Source of the DNA: Bacteroidales bacterium
GTDB lineage: Bacteria > Bacillota > Clostridia > Lachnospirales > Lachnospiraceae
DNA length: 64,000 nt
NCBI GenBank assembly: GCA_023664535.1
Contig: JAMPFJ010000012.1
Span: 1 to 64,000 of the forward strand
Direction of reading: 5' to 3'
Part shown: positions 17,601 through 25,714 of the stretch, piece after piece
Layout of the letters: each line of letters opens with the position of its first letter
How positions within the stretch are numbered: the stretch's first letter is position 1
Position numbers and translations under genes: made by a program
Notes under the pieces: model-generated
The model's database searches: none
Told to the model about the DNA's origin: nothing
Seen by the model: the letters and a program-made list of their open reading frames with translations, nothing else

Positions 17601-18400
17601 AAGAATTTCATAAGGAAGCAGAAAAACAAAGCCGGGCAAAAGCGCAGGGCGTGGAACAGCGCCTTTATGCACAGGGGAAAAGCCGGATAGTATCCGTGGA
17701 AGAGAAAGAAATACAGGAAACCCTGTCAAGGGCGAAGGCGGCATTTTATGAAGGCGCAAAGGAGCATTCGATGTCCCGCATGGAATTTTTGTTTGGACAG
17801 ATGCGCTATATGAAAAAATGGTGGTGGCTGTGCCAGGGGCTTGTACTGGTGATTTTATGGAAAACGCTGTATTCGGCAGGCAGCATTGCGTATGCACGTC
17901 GGATGACAGGGATACTGGCGGCGCTGTTTGCGGTTTTGCTGGTGCCGGAGCTGTGGAAAAACCGCAGCAGCAGTGCGATGGAAATAGAGGGAACGGCATA
18001 TTTTTCCCTGCGTCAGGTGTATGCGGCAAGAATGTTGTTGTTTGCCATGGCGGATGTAGTGATGTTAAGCATCTTTTTTACCGTGGTATCCGTTACCGTC
18101 CAGGTTACCATCAGTGAAGTGTTGTTTAGTTTTCTCCTGCCGTTTAATGTGACCTGCTGTATTTGTTTCCGCCTGCTGTACAGCAGATGGATTAACTCGG
18201 AATATCTGGCAGTCGCACTTTCCCTGTTATGGAGTGCGGTCTGGGGCTGGACGGTGCTTAAGGAAGTGCTGTACAGTGTGGTGATAGTGCCGTTATGGTG
18301 GGGAATCCTGTTTGCTTCGGTGGGGTATCTGCTGTTTACGGTTTATCAGTTATTGAAAAAATGTGAAAATTACTGGGAGGTAAAACCGATATGGAATTAA
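17597..18400 (+). CDS. Six-helix membrane protein, sigma partner
   Basis: A 267-residue membrane protein, unrecognised. The first 75 residues are soluble, basic and helical; then about six hydrophobic helices follow (starting W-W-W-L-C-Q-G-L-V-L-V-I-L and ending L-W-W-G-I-L-F-A-S-V-G-Y-L-L-F). The start overlaps the sigma-factor stop (ATGA) and the stop overlaps the ABC ATPase start by ten bases. The soluble N terminus plus membrane body, encoded right after an ECF sigma factor, would suit a membrane-bound anti-sigma role. Alternatively it may be a third subunit of the ABC transporter. Confidence 0.75.
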   Translation: MKEFHKEAEKQSRAKAQGVEQRLYAQGKSRIVSVEEKEIQETLSRAKAAFYEGAKEHSMSRMEFLFGQMRYMKKWWWLCQGLVLVILWKTLYSAGSIAYARRMTGILAALFAVLLVPELWKNRSSSAMEIEGTAYFSLRQVYAARMLLFAMADVVMLSIFFTVVSVTVQVTISEVLFSFLLPFNVTCCICFRLLYSRWINSEYLAVALSLLWSAVWGWTVLKEVLYSVVIVPLWWGILFASVGYLLFTVYQLLKKCENYWEVKPIWN

Positions 18401-19278
18401 CACTGGAACATGTGACAAAGGAATTTAAAGATTTTAAGGCAGTATCCGATGTGAGTTATACGATGCACAACGGCGTTTACGGTCTTTTGGGCGTAAACGG
18501 CGCAGGGAAGACGACAACGATGCGGATGCTCTGTACACTGCTGAAACCGTCGGTGGGGACGATTACCTATGACGGCAGGGATATTTTTGAAATGGACGGG
18601 GAATACCGCAAGATTTTGGGTTATCTGCCCCAGGACTTCGGCTATTATCCGGATTTTTCCGTGCAGGATTATCTGATGTATATTGCTTCGATTAAAGGGC
18701 TTTCGCCGGCGCTGGCAGGAAAGCGGGTGAAAGAGCTGCTGGGAAAAGTTGGGCTTTCCAAGGCAAGGAATAAAAAAATGAAAAAGCTCTCCGGCGGTAT
18801 GAAGCGGAGGGCGGGCATTGCCCAGGCAATGTTAAATGACCCTCGGATTTTGATTCTGGACGAACCGACATCGGGCTTGGACCCGAACGAAAGAATCCGC
18901 TTCCGCAATCTGATTAGCGAGCTTTCGGAGGACAGGATGGTGCTGTTATCCACCCATATTGTTTCGGATGTGGAGTATATTGCCAATGAAATTCTGCTGA
19001 TGAAGGACGGGGAGTTTGCCCATTCGGGAACGGTTTATGAGCTTATCTCTTCGATACCGGAAAGGGTGTGGAGTGTCAAGGTGGAAAAGCCGGAGGTGGA
19101 CGGTTATATGAAGCAGTATAAGGTTGCCAATGTAAGGACGGTGCCGGAGGGCGTGGAGCTGAGGATTTTATCGGCGGAGAGCCCCTGCCCGGAGGCGCTG
19201 GAGGAAGAGGCTTCCTTAGAGGATGTATTTTTATATTATTTTGGTGAAAAAGCAGGTGAAGAAAATGGTGTATTATGA
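18391..19278 (+). CDS. ABC transporter ATP-binding protein
   Basis: A 295-residue ATPase of the CcmA/BcrA-like group that energises small ABC-2 exporters. Walker A is G-V-N-G-A-G-K-T-T, the signature is L-S-G-G-M-K-R-R, Walker B is I-L-I-L-D-E-P-T-S-G-L-D and the H-loop is L-L-S-T-H-I-V. About 60 C-terminal residues beyond the ATPase core are typical of this group. It overlaps the genes on both sides, so stoichiometric synthesis with the permease is likely. Substrate unknown. Confidence 0.93.
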   Translation: MELTLEHVTKEFKDFKAVSDVSYTMHNGVYGLLGVNGAGKTTTMRMLCTLLKPSVGTITYDGRDIFEMDGEYRKILGYLPQDFGYYPDFSVQDYLMYIASIKGLSPALAGKRVKELLGKVGLSKARNKKMKKLSGGMKRRAGIAQAMLNDPRILILDEPTSGLDPNERIRFRNLISELSEDRMVLLSTHIVSDVEYIANEILLMKDGEFAHSGTVYELISSIPERVWSVKVEKPEVDGYMKQYKVANVRTVPEGVELRILSAESPCPEALEEEASLEDVFLYYFGEKAGEENGVL

Positions 19279-20503
19279 GATAAAGAAAGTGTTTTCAAAG
19301 ACAAGCAGTAAGATTGCAGTGTTATTATTAATCATTTTGTTAGGCTCGGAAATCAGTACCGATATCCAAAATGTGCCTTACACAAATGAAGAGGGAAACC
19401 AGGAATACGGGATTTCGGCTATCCGTAAACTAAAGGAGCAGAAAAAGCAATGGACAGGGGAAATGACTGAGGAGAAGCTTATGCAGGCAATCGAGGAAAA
19501 TGCACGGATTCAGGCAAGCCCGGAGGCGCAGTCCAGGGATATCGGGCAGCAGAATATTGCCTATCATAGAAAGCAGGCATTGAATGATATCCGTGACATG
19601 ATTGCGGATTCGTGGACTTTGTTTCGTGAATGGGATTACTATACAATGGATTATCTAAAACCGGAGGATGCAAAGCGTTTTTATTCCAACCGGACGGAGA
19701 GCCTGAAGGAATATCTGGCTTCTTCTTCGGAGGATGTGGTTTCCCGGTACTTATCCGAAAAGAAAAAAGCCTTTTTGCTAAAACGCTATGAAGAACTGGA
19801 AACGCCGCTTAAATATGATACGTTTACCGGCTGGGACGAGACTGCCTACAGTGCGCCAATCCTTATCATGATTATGTGCCTGATTTTGGGATTTCTCGTG
19901 GCAGGGATATTTTCGGGTGAGACAAGGTTAAAGGCGGATTCTGTGTTTTTCTCTGCCTATCATGGGCGAAAGAAGGCGGTACTGGCAAAGCTTCTGGCAG
20001 GCTTTATCATTGTGACCGGGTTTTACTGGCTCATCATGCTGTTGTATTCGGCAATCGTACTGGGGATATTTGGCACGGATGGGGCGGACTGTATGATTCA
20101 GATTAGCTTGGGCTATTGGAAAAGCTTTTACAATATTACGTTTTTGCAGCGCCATTTGCTGATTTTGTTTGGCGGCTATATAGGAACCCTGTTTGTCCTG
20201 CTGGTGACGATGCTGGTATCGGCAAAGACAAAATCTGCCGTGCTTGCCGTGATGGTTCCGTTTATTGTTCTCTTTGGACCGACCTTTTTAAGTGATAGAA
20301 ACGGCTATCTGCTGAATCAGATTTTAGGATTATGGCCGGACAAATTAATGAAGCTTCGTGAACCGCTTCGGGTTTTCAATCTGGTAGAAATCGGGGGAAC
20401 GGTGACCGGTTCGCTGAATGTGCTGTTCGTGCTTTATGCAGCGTTGTCGGTTATTCTTGTTCCGGTTATCTATCAGGTGTACCGGAGGACGGCAGTGAAG
20501 TAG
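19265..20503 (+). CDS. ABC-2 type permease
   Basis: A 412-residue membrane protein, partner of the preceding ATPase. One N-terminal helix (T-S-S-K-I-A-V-L-L-L-I-I-L-L-G) is followed by a large extracytoplasmic domain of about 170 residues, then five or six helices, the ABC-2 permease plan. The ATG at 19265 lies inside the ATPase gene with AGGTGA just upstream, giving a 14-base overlap. Its end is only five bases from the convergent kinase gene and no terminator separates them, so antisense read-through is possible. Confidence 0.88.
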   Translation: MVYYEIKKVFSKTSSKIAVLLLIILLGSEISTDIQNVPYTNEEGNQEYGISAIRKLKEQKKQWTGEMTEEKLMQAIEENARIQASPEAQSRDIGQQNIAYHRKQALNDIRDMIADSWTLFREWDYYTMDYLKPEDAKRFYSNRTESLKEYLASSSEDVVSRYLSEKKKAFLLKRYEELETPLKYDTFTGWDETAYSAPILIMIMCLILGFLVAGIFSGETRLKADSVFFSAYHGRKKAVLAKLLAGFIIVTGFYWLIMLLYSAIVLGIFGTDGADCMIQISLGYWKSFYNITFLQRHLLILFGGYIGTLFVLLVTMLVSAKTKSAVLAVMVPFIVLFGPTFLSDRNGYLLNQILGLWPDKLMKLREPLRVFNLVEIGGTVTGSLNVLFVLYAALSVILVPVIYQVYRRTAVK

Positions 20504-20508
20504 GGAAT

Positions 20509-21900
20509 TTACGACAGGGGCAATGTGATTTTTACGGAAAAACCGTTGTACGGGCTGCGCTCGACTGTGGTTGTACCGCCGTGCGCAGCGACAATCTGTT
20601 TTACGATGAGCAGTCCCAGACCATGACGCTGCTGCGCAAGATTTTCATCGCAGAGCATATAGTGCGGGGTATGGTTGAGCTGTTCAAGCTGTTTGTCCGT
20701 TGCCCCGATACCGTCGTCGGAAATGGTAACATTACATTTTTTGCTGTCGGCAGTAACACGGATATAGATTTTGCAGCCCTCCTCATTGTGATTGATGCAG
20801 TTTTGAATGAGGTTGCCCAGTGCCCGTTTAATCAAATCCCTGTCGGCATTTACCGGGCAGAATGTCGGCATCCCGGCGGTTTCCCATTCAATGGGATGTC
20901 TGGCGTCGATATCCATATTGATAAATTCAACGGCGGTCTGCCGGACAATGGCAAGCATGTTTTCTTTCCTGAGACGTAAAGGCTGCATATTATATTCTAA
21001 TTTGGAAGCTAAATTAAGGTCGCTGATTAAGTTCTGTATTTTCCTGCTCTGGGTTACGATAACGGCTGCCTTTCCCCGTTGGTCATCGGTTAACTGTGTA
21101 TCGTCTGTTAACTGTCCGGCATATCCCATAATCATAGATAAAGGAGTCCGGATATCGTGGGATACGCCGGCAATCCAATTTGCCCGTGCAGTTTCCTTTT
21201 TGCGGAGCTGATTATTTTGGGATTGCAGCATTTCCGAGGTTTTATTGATATTCAGTGCAAGCTCGGACAGCACGCCGGTTTCTTTAAGGTAAACAGGATT
21301 TCCCATCGGCAGGCTTTGTATGCCGTTGATAATTGGCTTGATAGATTTTAGCAGCTTAACATTTGCAAGAATATAGATGAGAAAAATTAGCGAAACATTG
21401 ACTGCAAAAATCCAGAGGAGTGTCCTGGGCAGATGGGCAATAGTGTAATAATCCCAGCTTGGCCACATATGCTTCCAAAAGCTGTCTTTGGGATAGCCAA
21501 GTACCACAAGCCCGGTTTCCGATTCGCCGGTAAAGGTCGGGTAGCCGTCTATATAGCCGCGGGTCAGACCGGCGATGTCCGGAAGCGTATAGGATGCAGG
21601 TACGGTTTCCGGAAGATTATCGGTTTTCCATTTGACCTGCTTTGTCTCATTGTCAATCAGGATTGCCCAGACATTGTCGTTTTTTAATTCCAGAGCAACC
21701 GTGTCGGGCAGTTCATATGTTCCGGTGCCCGTTTGCCGCAGGGAGCCGGCAACCTCCTCGGCGGTTTTCCACGGATAGGCATTTGGGGTCTGATTGGCGG
21801 CGGTTATGGCGAATAAAATAAAATTCAGAGCGAGAAGCAGTAAGCAGCTGAGCAGTAATATACCAATATAGCGCCGTATCAATTTCGGAATACTTTTCAT
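20509..21900 (-). CDS. Sensor histidine kinase
   Basis: A 463-residue membrane kinase. Helix one is at 11-33, an extracytoplasmic sensor of about 120 residues follows, helix two is near 160-182, then a short HAMP-like linker. The phospho-acceptor is His248 in S-H-D-I-R-T-P-L-S-M. The catalytic domain shows N-L-I-Q-N-C-I-N-H-N (N box), I-S-D-D-G-I-G-A (G1) and H-G-L-G-L-L-I-V-K-Q (G2). It overlaps the response-regulator gene by four bases. Because the pair is divergent from a lantibiotic-immunity-like ABC operon, it probably senses a peptide antibiotic or envelope stress. Confidence 0.92.
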   Translation of the reverse strand: MKSIPKLIRRYIGILLLSCLLLLALNFILFAITAANQTPNAYPWKTAEEVAGSLRQTGTGTYELPDTVALELKNDNVWAILIDNETKQVKWKTDNLPETVPASYTLPDIAGLTRGYIDGYPTFTGESETGLVVLGYPKDSFWKHMWPSWDYYTIAHLPRTLLWIFAVNVSLIFLIYILANVKLLKSIKPIINGIQSLPMGNPVYLKETGVLSELALNINKTSEMLQSQNNQLRKKETARANWIAGVSHDIRTPLSMIMGYAGQLTDDTQLTDDQRGKAAVIVTQSRKIQNLISDLNLASKLEYNMQPLRLRKENMLAIVRQTAVEFINMDIDARHPIEWETAGMPTFCPVNADRDLIKRALGNLIQNCINHNEEGCKIYIRVTADSKKCNVTISDDGIGATDKQLEQLNHTPHYMLCDENLAQQRHGLGLLIVKQIVAAHGGTTTVERSPYNGFSVKITLPLS

Positions 21901-22604
21901 ATGGTTTCCTCCACAATCAGCTTGTATCCCAGCCCTTTCACCGTGCTTAGGGATATGGGGCGGGATGGATTTATTTCTATTTTTTCTCTGATGCGCCGGA
22001 TATGCGCCATCAGAGAGTTTTCATATCCGAAAGGGTTATCTCCCCATGCCGCCTCGCATAGAGCATCAATGGTAACAATGCGCCCGGCGCTGCGGTACAG
22101 GGCAAGTAGGATAGCATGTTCCTTAGCGGTTAACGGAATATGTTCTCCGTTTTTTAAAATCTCGGCGCGGGCAAAATCTATCTCGCTGTCATGCAGCTTT
22201 ACAAGAGCATTTTCGTCTTTGTAGCATCTGCGCAGGATTGCCATAATGCGGAAAGTCAGCTCCTTTGGAAGAAAGGGCTTTACGATATAATCATCAGCGC
22301 CAAGCCCGAAGCCTCTGAATTTATCTTCATCCTCTCCACGGGCGGTTAAAAAGAGTATCGGGTATTCTCCGGTTTGCCGAAGCTGCTCCATCAGTAAAAA
22401 GCCGTCGCCGTCGGGCAGCATTACATCAAGAATGGCAAGCTCCGGCTGAAACGTCTGCGCTAAAGAAAGTGCAGCTTTCCTGCTTTTAGCGGTTGCAATG
22501 CGATGAAAGCCTTCTGATTCCAGAATAGATACCACCATATCTAAGAGCGCCTGCTCATCGTCGACGAGTAAAATACGTTTATTTTTTAACTGTTCAATAT
22601 CCAT
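21897..22604 (-). CDS. OmpR-family response regulator
   Basis: A 235-residue regulator: receiver domain with phospho-acceptor Asp60 (A-I-L-D-V-M-L-P-D-G-D-G-F) and switch Lys in Y-I-V-K-P-F, then a winged-helix DNA-binding domain (L-T-A-K-E-H-A-I-L-L-A-L-Y and S-L-M-A-H-I-R-R-I-R-E-K-I). AGAGGGGA precedes the start. It is translated first and overlaps the kinase gene by four bases. Its likely target is the divergent ABC operon, whose upstream region has 11-bp-spaced direct repeats at 22670-22686. Confidence 0.93.
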   Translation of the reverse strand: MDIEQLKNKRILLVDDEQALLDMVVSILESEGFHRIATAKSRKAALSLAQTFQPELAILDVMLPDGDGFLLMEQLRQTGEYPILFLTARGEDEDKFRGFGLGADDYIVKPFLPKELTFRIMAILRRCYKDENALVKLHDSEIDFARAEILKNGEHIPLTAKEHAILLALYRSAGRIVTIDALCEAAWGDNPFGYENSLMAHIRRIREKIEINPSRPISLSTVKGLGYKLIVEETI

Positions 22605-22669
22605 ACAAAATCCCCTCTTTCTTTTTTATTATAGCATAAATTCATTATTTTTTTTCGGAGAAACGAAAT

Positions 22670-22686
22670 GTAAGGTAAACGTAAGG
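22670..22686 (+). promoter_or_regulatory. Direct repeat, candidate regulator site
   Basis: GTAAGG occurs at 22670 and again at 22681, one helical turn apart, about 65 bases before the ABC operon start. Tandem half-sites with 10-11 bp spacing are typical of OmpR-family binding. This is inference from spacing only. Confidence 0.45.
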
Positions 22687-22747
22687 CAGAGAGAATGTTG
22701 CCGCAAGGACGGTGTTGTAAGATGAAGAGGAAAAGGAGGAGAAAATA

Positions 22748-23503
22748 ATGAATATGATTGAAACCGAAAATCTGACAAAAACATATGGTGACTTTACTGC
22801 CGTGTCCGGCGTTACCCTTCACATTCCCAAGGGGACGGTTTACGGCTTTCTCGGTCCGAACGGGGCGGGAAAATCAACGACGATGAAAATGTTCCTCGGT
22901 CTGACAAAGCCTACAGGCGGAGCTTTTGTAATCGACGGAATGAAATATCCGGAAAGCCGTATGCAAATTTTAAGGGAGACGGGCTCTTTTATCGAAGCGC
23001 CGGCATTTTACGGGAACTTAAGCGGTGAAGAAAATCTGGATATTGTCCGTAAAATTTTAGGACTGCCGAAATCCGCTGTTTCGGAAGCATTGGAATTAGT
23101 AGGGCTTACGCAGGATAAAAACAGGCTAGCAAAAAAATATTCTCTTGGGATGAAGCAGAGACTGGGGCTTGCAGGCGCATTGATTGGCAGGCCTCCGGTT
23201 TTGATTCTTGATGAACCCACTAACGGGCTTGACCCTGTTGGCATCCACGAAATCAGAGCGCTTATCCGCTCCCTGCCGCAGAAATTTGACTGTACAGTGC
23301 TGGTATCCTCGCATTTGTTGTCTGAAATTGAGCTGATGGCAGATGAAGTGGGCATTCTTAATCACGGTCATTTGCTGTTTGAGGGAACCCTGGAGCAGTT
23401 AAAGGTCAATGCGGCTTTACAGGGATATCCAACCGACAATCTGGAAGAGACTTTTCTTGCCTTGATTGATGCGGATAACGGGAAAAGGGGCGATGTGGGA
23501 TGA
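22748..23503 (+). CDS. Lantibiotic-immunity-type ABC ATPase (LanF-like)
   Basis: A 251-residue ATPase of the BcrA/LanF group. Walker A is G-P-N-G-A-G-K-S-T, the signature is Y-S-L-G-M-K-Q-R, Walker B is V-L-I-L-D-E-P-T-N-G-L-D-P and the H-loop is V-S-S-H-L-L. The signature has Y-S-L-G instead of the usual L-S-G-G, a variation common in this group. Two permeases follow, each joined by an ATGA overlap, giving the F-E-G order of lantibiotic self-protection transporters, which remove membrane-inserted peptides. No lantibiotic structural gene was seen, so it is more likely resistance to a foreign peptide. AGGAGG precedes the ATG. Confidence 0.92.
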   Translation: MNMIETENLTKTYGDFTAVSGVTLHIPKGTVYGFLGPNGAGKSTTMKMFLGLTKPTGGAFVIDGMKYPESRMQILRETGSFIEAPAFYGNLSGEENLDIVRKILGLPKSAVSEALELVGLTQDKNRLAKKYSLGMKQRLGLAGALIGRPPVLILDEPTNGLDPVGIHEIRALIRSLPQKFDCTVLVSSHLLSEIELMADEVGILNHGHLLFEGTLEQLKVNAALQGYPTDNLEETFLALIDADNGKRGDVG

Positions 23504-24216
23504 GTTTTTGCCTGGAAATGGAAAAAATGAAGCGAACCGGTTTTTACCTTTCTTTTTTGGGTGGGGGAATTTTAGCGGCAGCAGTTCCTGTTCTTAACAT
23601 GGTATTCCGCTCAGAAATCTATTTGTCGCTCGATGCGCCGCCAATTCAAATTCTGATGGATGCGAATTGGCAAATGATGGCGATGCTTAACATTTTGGCT
23701 GTTGCAGCAGGGGCATGCTTGCAGTATCACACGGAATATGCCGACGGAGCCATGCAAAAGATGTGCAGCCTTCCGGTTAAGGAGCGCAGGCTGTTTTTTG
23801 GCAAACTGGCGTTGATGGCGGTGATGATTGTAATGCTATTGGCGATAGAGGCGGCAGGCATGGCGTTTAGCGCATATCATTGGTTTTGGGAATTTCAATG
23901 GGGGGAAATGTTGAAGAATGTGATATACGCTTTCTGGTTAACGCTGCCGGCAGCATCGGGCTTCCTGTTGATTGCCTCGGTGTGTAAGAATATGTGGGTA
24001 TCCCTTGGTATCAGCGTTGTATGCGTATTTACGGCGGCTATGCTGCCGGCAAAAAATTTCGGATTATCACTGTTTCCTTTTGCATTACCGTTCCAGATGT
24101 TTGCGGGTACGGCGGAAAACGTTGTTTACCAGTATATTGCTGCCGCTGCGGCGGAATTCTTTTTTATTGCGGCAGCAGAGGAGTTATTACTAAAGGTCAG
24201 GAGGTTGTTTATATGA
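23500..24216 (+). CDS. LanE-like ABC permease
   Basis: A 238-residue membrane protein with six predicted helices and no large loops, matching the MutE/EpiE-type permease of lantibiotic-immunity transporters (E-Y-A-D-G-A-M-Q-K-M-C-S-L-P-V and R-L-F-F-G-K-L-A fit the cytoplasmic loop after helix two). It overlaps the ATPase gene and the next permease gene by ATGA on each side. It is expected to pair with the following protein and two copies of the ATPase. Confidence 0.85.
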   Translation: MSFCLEMEKMKRTGFYLSFLGGGILAAAVPVLNMVFRSEIYLSLDAPPIQILMDANWQMMAMLNILAVAAGACLQYHTEYADGAMQKMCSLPVKERRLFFGKLALMAVMIVMLLAIEAAGMAFSAYHWFWEFQWGEMLKNVIYAFWLTLPAASGFLLIASVCKNMWVSLGISVVCVFTAAMLPAKNFGLSLFPFALPFQMFAGTAENVVYQYIAAAAAEFFFIAAAEELLLKVRRLFI

Positions 24217-24983
24217 GCTTGTTGTCGTTAATTGGCATTGAGATAAGAAAGCTGCGCCGTTCCAAAATTATATTGATTTTATTGGCGGCTGCGGTCATGC
24301 TTTGGCTGCCCTCCGTTATCAATGCCGATATGAATTTTGAAATGCAGGCGGAGGGTATTTCGCCGGAAAATAACTTTCTGGTACAGGGATTTCTGGGATT
24401 GGCGTGGTTTATGTTCCCAGCAAGCATGGTGGTGAGTACGGTTTTGCTGAATATGACAGAAAGAAGCAATAAAGGAATACTGAAAATGCTTTCCCTGCCC
24501 GTTAGTACCGCTAAATTATGCCTGGCAAAATTTATTGTTCTGCTTGTGCTGGCCGCTGCTCAAATCCTGATGGCTGTTATCATGTATTTTATCAGTGCGG
24601 GTATAGCATCAAAAATACAGGGTTATGATTTTATGTTGTCACCGTTATTTGTTTTTAAAGAAGCAGCAATGCTGTTTGCGGCGGCAATTCCGATGCTTGC
24701 TTTTTTCTGGCTTTTGGCGGTGGGGATTCAGACTCCTGTTTTCTCCATCGGAATCGGACTTGCATCCGTCGTTCCCTCGGTACTGATAATAAACACCAGG
24801 ATATGGTTTGCTTATCCGATGTCTTATCCGTTTTTTGTGATAACGGCGGAATATGGAAAACTGGCTGCAGGTTTGACAAAGTCGCAGGTTGAGCTGATTC
24901 CCTGGCTGCCTGTTGCTATTGCTATCACGATTGGCTGTCTGTTTCTTTCCTGTCTTTTGTTCGGGCGGGCTGAAAGGAGATAA
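24213..24983 (+). CDS. LanG-like ABC permease
   Basis: The second permease of the FEG set: 256 residues, six helices, with the cytoplasmic loop T-E-R-S-N-K-G-I-L-K-M-L-S-L-P-V-S that parallels its partner and reflects common descent. The ATG at 24213 has AGGAGG eight bases upstream and overlaps the previous stop. A possible 25-codon ORF starts two bases after its end. Confidence 0.86.
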   Translation: MSLLSLIGIEIRKLRRSKIILILLAAAVMLWLPSVINADMNFEMQAEGISPENNFLVQGFLGLAWFMFPASMVVSTVLLNMTERSNKGILKMLSLPVSTAKLCLAKFIVLLVLAAAQILMAVIMYFISAGIASKIQGYDFMLSPLFVFKEAAMLFAAAIPMLAFFWLLAVGIQTPVFSIGIGLASVVPSVLIINTRIWFAYPMSYPFFVITAEYGKLAAGLTKSQVELIPWLPVAIAITIGCLFLSCLLFGRAERR

Positions 24984-24985
24984 GG

Positions 24986-25063
24986 ATGGTGAAAAATAAG
25001 ATTCCGGCGGCTGTCCATACAATTATGATGATAGAACAGACAGAAGGATTTAGTAATTTGTGA
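24986..25063 (+). CDS. Possible 25-aa peptide ORF
   Basis: A 25-codon frame starts two bases after the LanG-like stop and has a good ribosome binding site (AGGAGA, about seven bases before the ATG). The peptide is M-V-K-N-K-I-P-A-A-V-H-T-I-M-M-I then E-Q-T-E-G-F-S-N-L, with no membrane helix and no cysteine. Its coupling to a peptide-resistance operon makes a small accessory or signal peptide conceivable, but chance cannot be excluded. Confidence 0.3.
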   Translation: MVKNKIPAAVHTIMMIEQTEGFSNL

Positions 25064-25118
25064 AAATTGTAGAAAAAATAAAAAATGGCTTTTATTTTGG
25101 AGAAATTCGTGCTATAAT

Positions 25119-25271
25119 CTCCACGTAGCGTTCTCTTAGGACAGTAAAATACAGTTCCACATACTTCTACTAAAGATAAGCTGTCCTAATTATAGTTACG
25201 CTTCTCAATCTAAAGAGAAATAAATAAGATACTCAGGCGGAAGAAAGACATCAGATATCTGGTGTCTTTTT
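25119..25271 (+). ncRNA. Candidate small RNA of about 150 nt
   Basis: An extended -10 promoter (TGCTATAAT, 25111-25118) precedes a region without a credible ORF. It folds into a 9-bp stem TTAGGACAG/CTGTCCTAA enclosing a 35-base loop and flanked by GCGT/ACGC, then a hairpin TTCTC/GAGAA. It ends in AAGACATCAG/CTGGTGTCTT followed by TTTT (25245-25271). Promoter, structured body and terminator together suggest an independent small RNA. I could not match it to a known class; 6S-like RNA was considered but not supported. Confidence 0.45.
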
Positions 25272-25437
25272 GAGTGTATTACGGTTTTAGTATAGTACCC
25301 GGAAGACTGCGATAAAACTGTCCTGCCGAAGAATCCTCAATCGGATTAAAAACAGGTAATGTTTTTGGCATTTTTGGTTTCTAAAATAACCTTAACTGTG
25401 ATAATATAGAATATATTTGTATCAAAAAAGGGAATAC

Positions 25438-25466
25438 TTGATTTAGCTGTCTGCATATGTTATACT
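25438..25466 (+). promoter_or_regulatory. Promoter of antitoxin RNA
   Basis: TTGATT and TATACT are separated by exactly 17 bases; transcription would start near 25473 and run to the hairpin at 25510-25541. Confidence 0.7.
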
Positions 25467-25475
25467 AGCAGTAGC

Positions 25476-25503
25476 TAAGAAAGATGTTAGTGACAAGCTG
25501 ACA
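25476..25503 (+). repeat. Direct repeat, antitoxin copy
   Basis: This segment (AAGAAAGATGTTAG then TGACAAGCTGACAC) is a diverged copy of 25645-25675, at the 5' end of the candidate antitoxin RNA. Together the two copies would let the convergent RNAs pair in trans. Confidence 0.65.
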
Positions 25504-25509
25504 CAAAGC

Positions 25510-25553
25510 GAACCCCCAGTAGTGCCGACTACTGGGGGTTCTTCTCTCTTTTT
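25510..25553. terminator. Shared bidirectional terminator
   Basis: A perfect 14-bp stem (GAACCCCCAGTAGT/ACTACTGGGGGTTC) with loop GCCG. On the plus strand a T-rich tail follows; on the minus strand the tail is weaker (CGCTTTGTG). It ends both convergent transcripts of the toxin-antitoxin locus and gives both RNAs complementary loops. Confidence 0.8.
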
Positions 25554-25572
25554 ACGGTAGAGCATCCGCTGG

Positions 25573-25668
25573 CTAGTTATCGCTGTCGTTTCCGCCTAGC
25601 CATTTGCAGATATAGTAGCTAGCTATGCCTGCCAGAACGGAAACCAAGAAAGATATTAGTAAAGACAA
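25573..25668 (-). CDS. Small hydrophobic toxin peptide, Fst-like (31 aa)
   Basis: A 31-residue peptide: a hydrophobic helix (L-L-I-S-F-L-V-S-V-L-A-G-I-A-S-Y-Y-I) followed by C-K-W-L and a polar, acidic tail G-G-N-D-S-D-N. One membrane span plus a charged C terminus is the plan of Fst/TxpA-type toxins of type I systems, which damage the membrane when over-made. Start is TTG at 25668, with AAGGGGGTG about six bases upstream. Its promoter (25715-25743) and a convergent antisense RNA support a real gene. The weak start codon would limit translation. It could instead be a small regulatory membrane peptide. Confidence 0.6.
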   Translation of the reverse strand: MSLLISFLVSVLAGIASYYICKWLGGNDSDN

Positions 25669-25675
25669 TCTGACA
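25645..25675 (-). repeat. Direct repeat, toxin copy
   Basis: This copy covers the end of the toxin ribosome binding site, the TTG start and the first codons. It matches 25476-25503 in two blocks with a small insertion between them, so antisense pairing would mask the translation start. Confidence 0.65.
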
Positions 25676-25714
25676 CCCCCTTCCTGTTGCCAGAATGGGT
25701 GCGACAACGGTGTA

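Larger units (their letters stand above)
25473..25553 (+). ncRNA. Candidate type I antitoxin RNA
   Basis: A roughly 75-nt RNA between the promoter at 25438-25466 and the strong terminator at 25510-25553. Its 5' half (about 25476-25503) is a diverged direct repeat of 25645-25675. In transcript terms it is complementary to the ribosome binding and start region of the small hydrophobic peptide made from the opposite strand (GTGTCAG-x-TTGTC and ATCTTTCTT blocks). The 3' half is the shared hairpin. Size, orientation and repeat layout parallel RNAII of the enterococcal par/Fst system. Function is inferred. Confidence 0.6.

Noticed and set aside
25119..25271. 6S RNA identity for the candidate small RNA
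   Set aside because: The 5' and 3' ends do not form the long closing stem with central bubble that 6S RNAs need.
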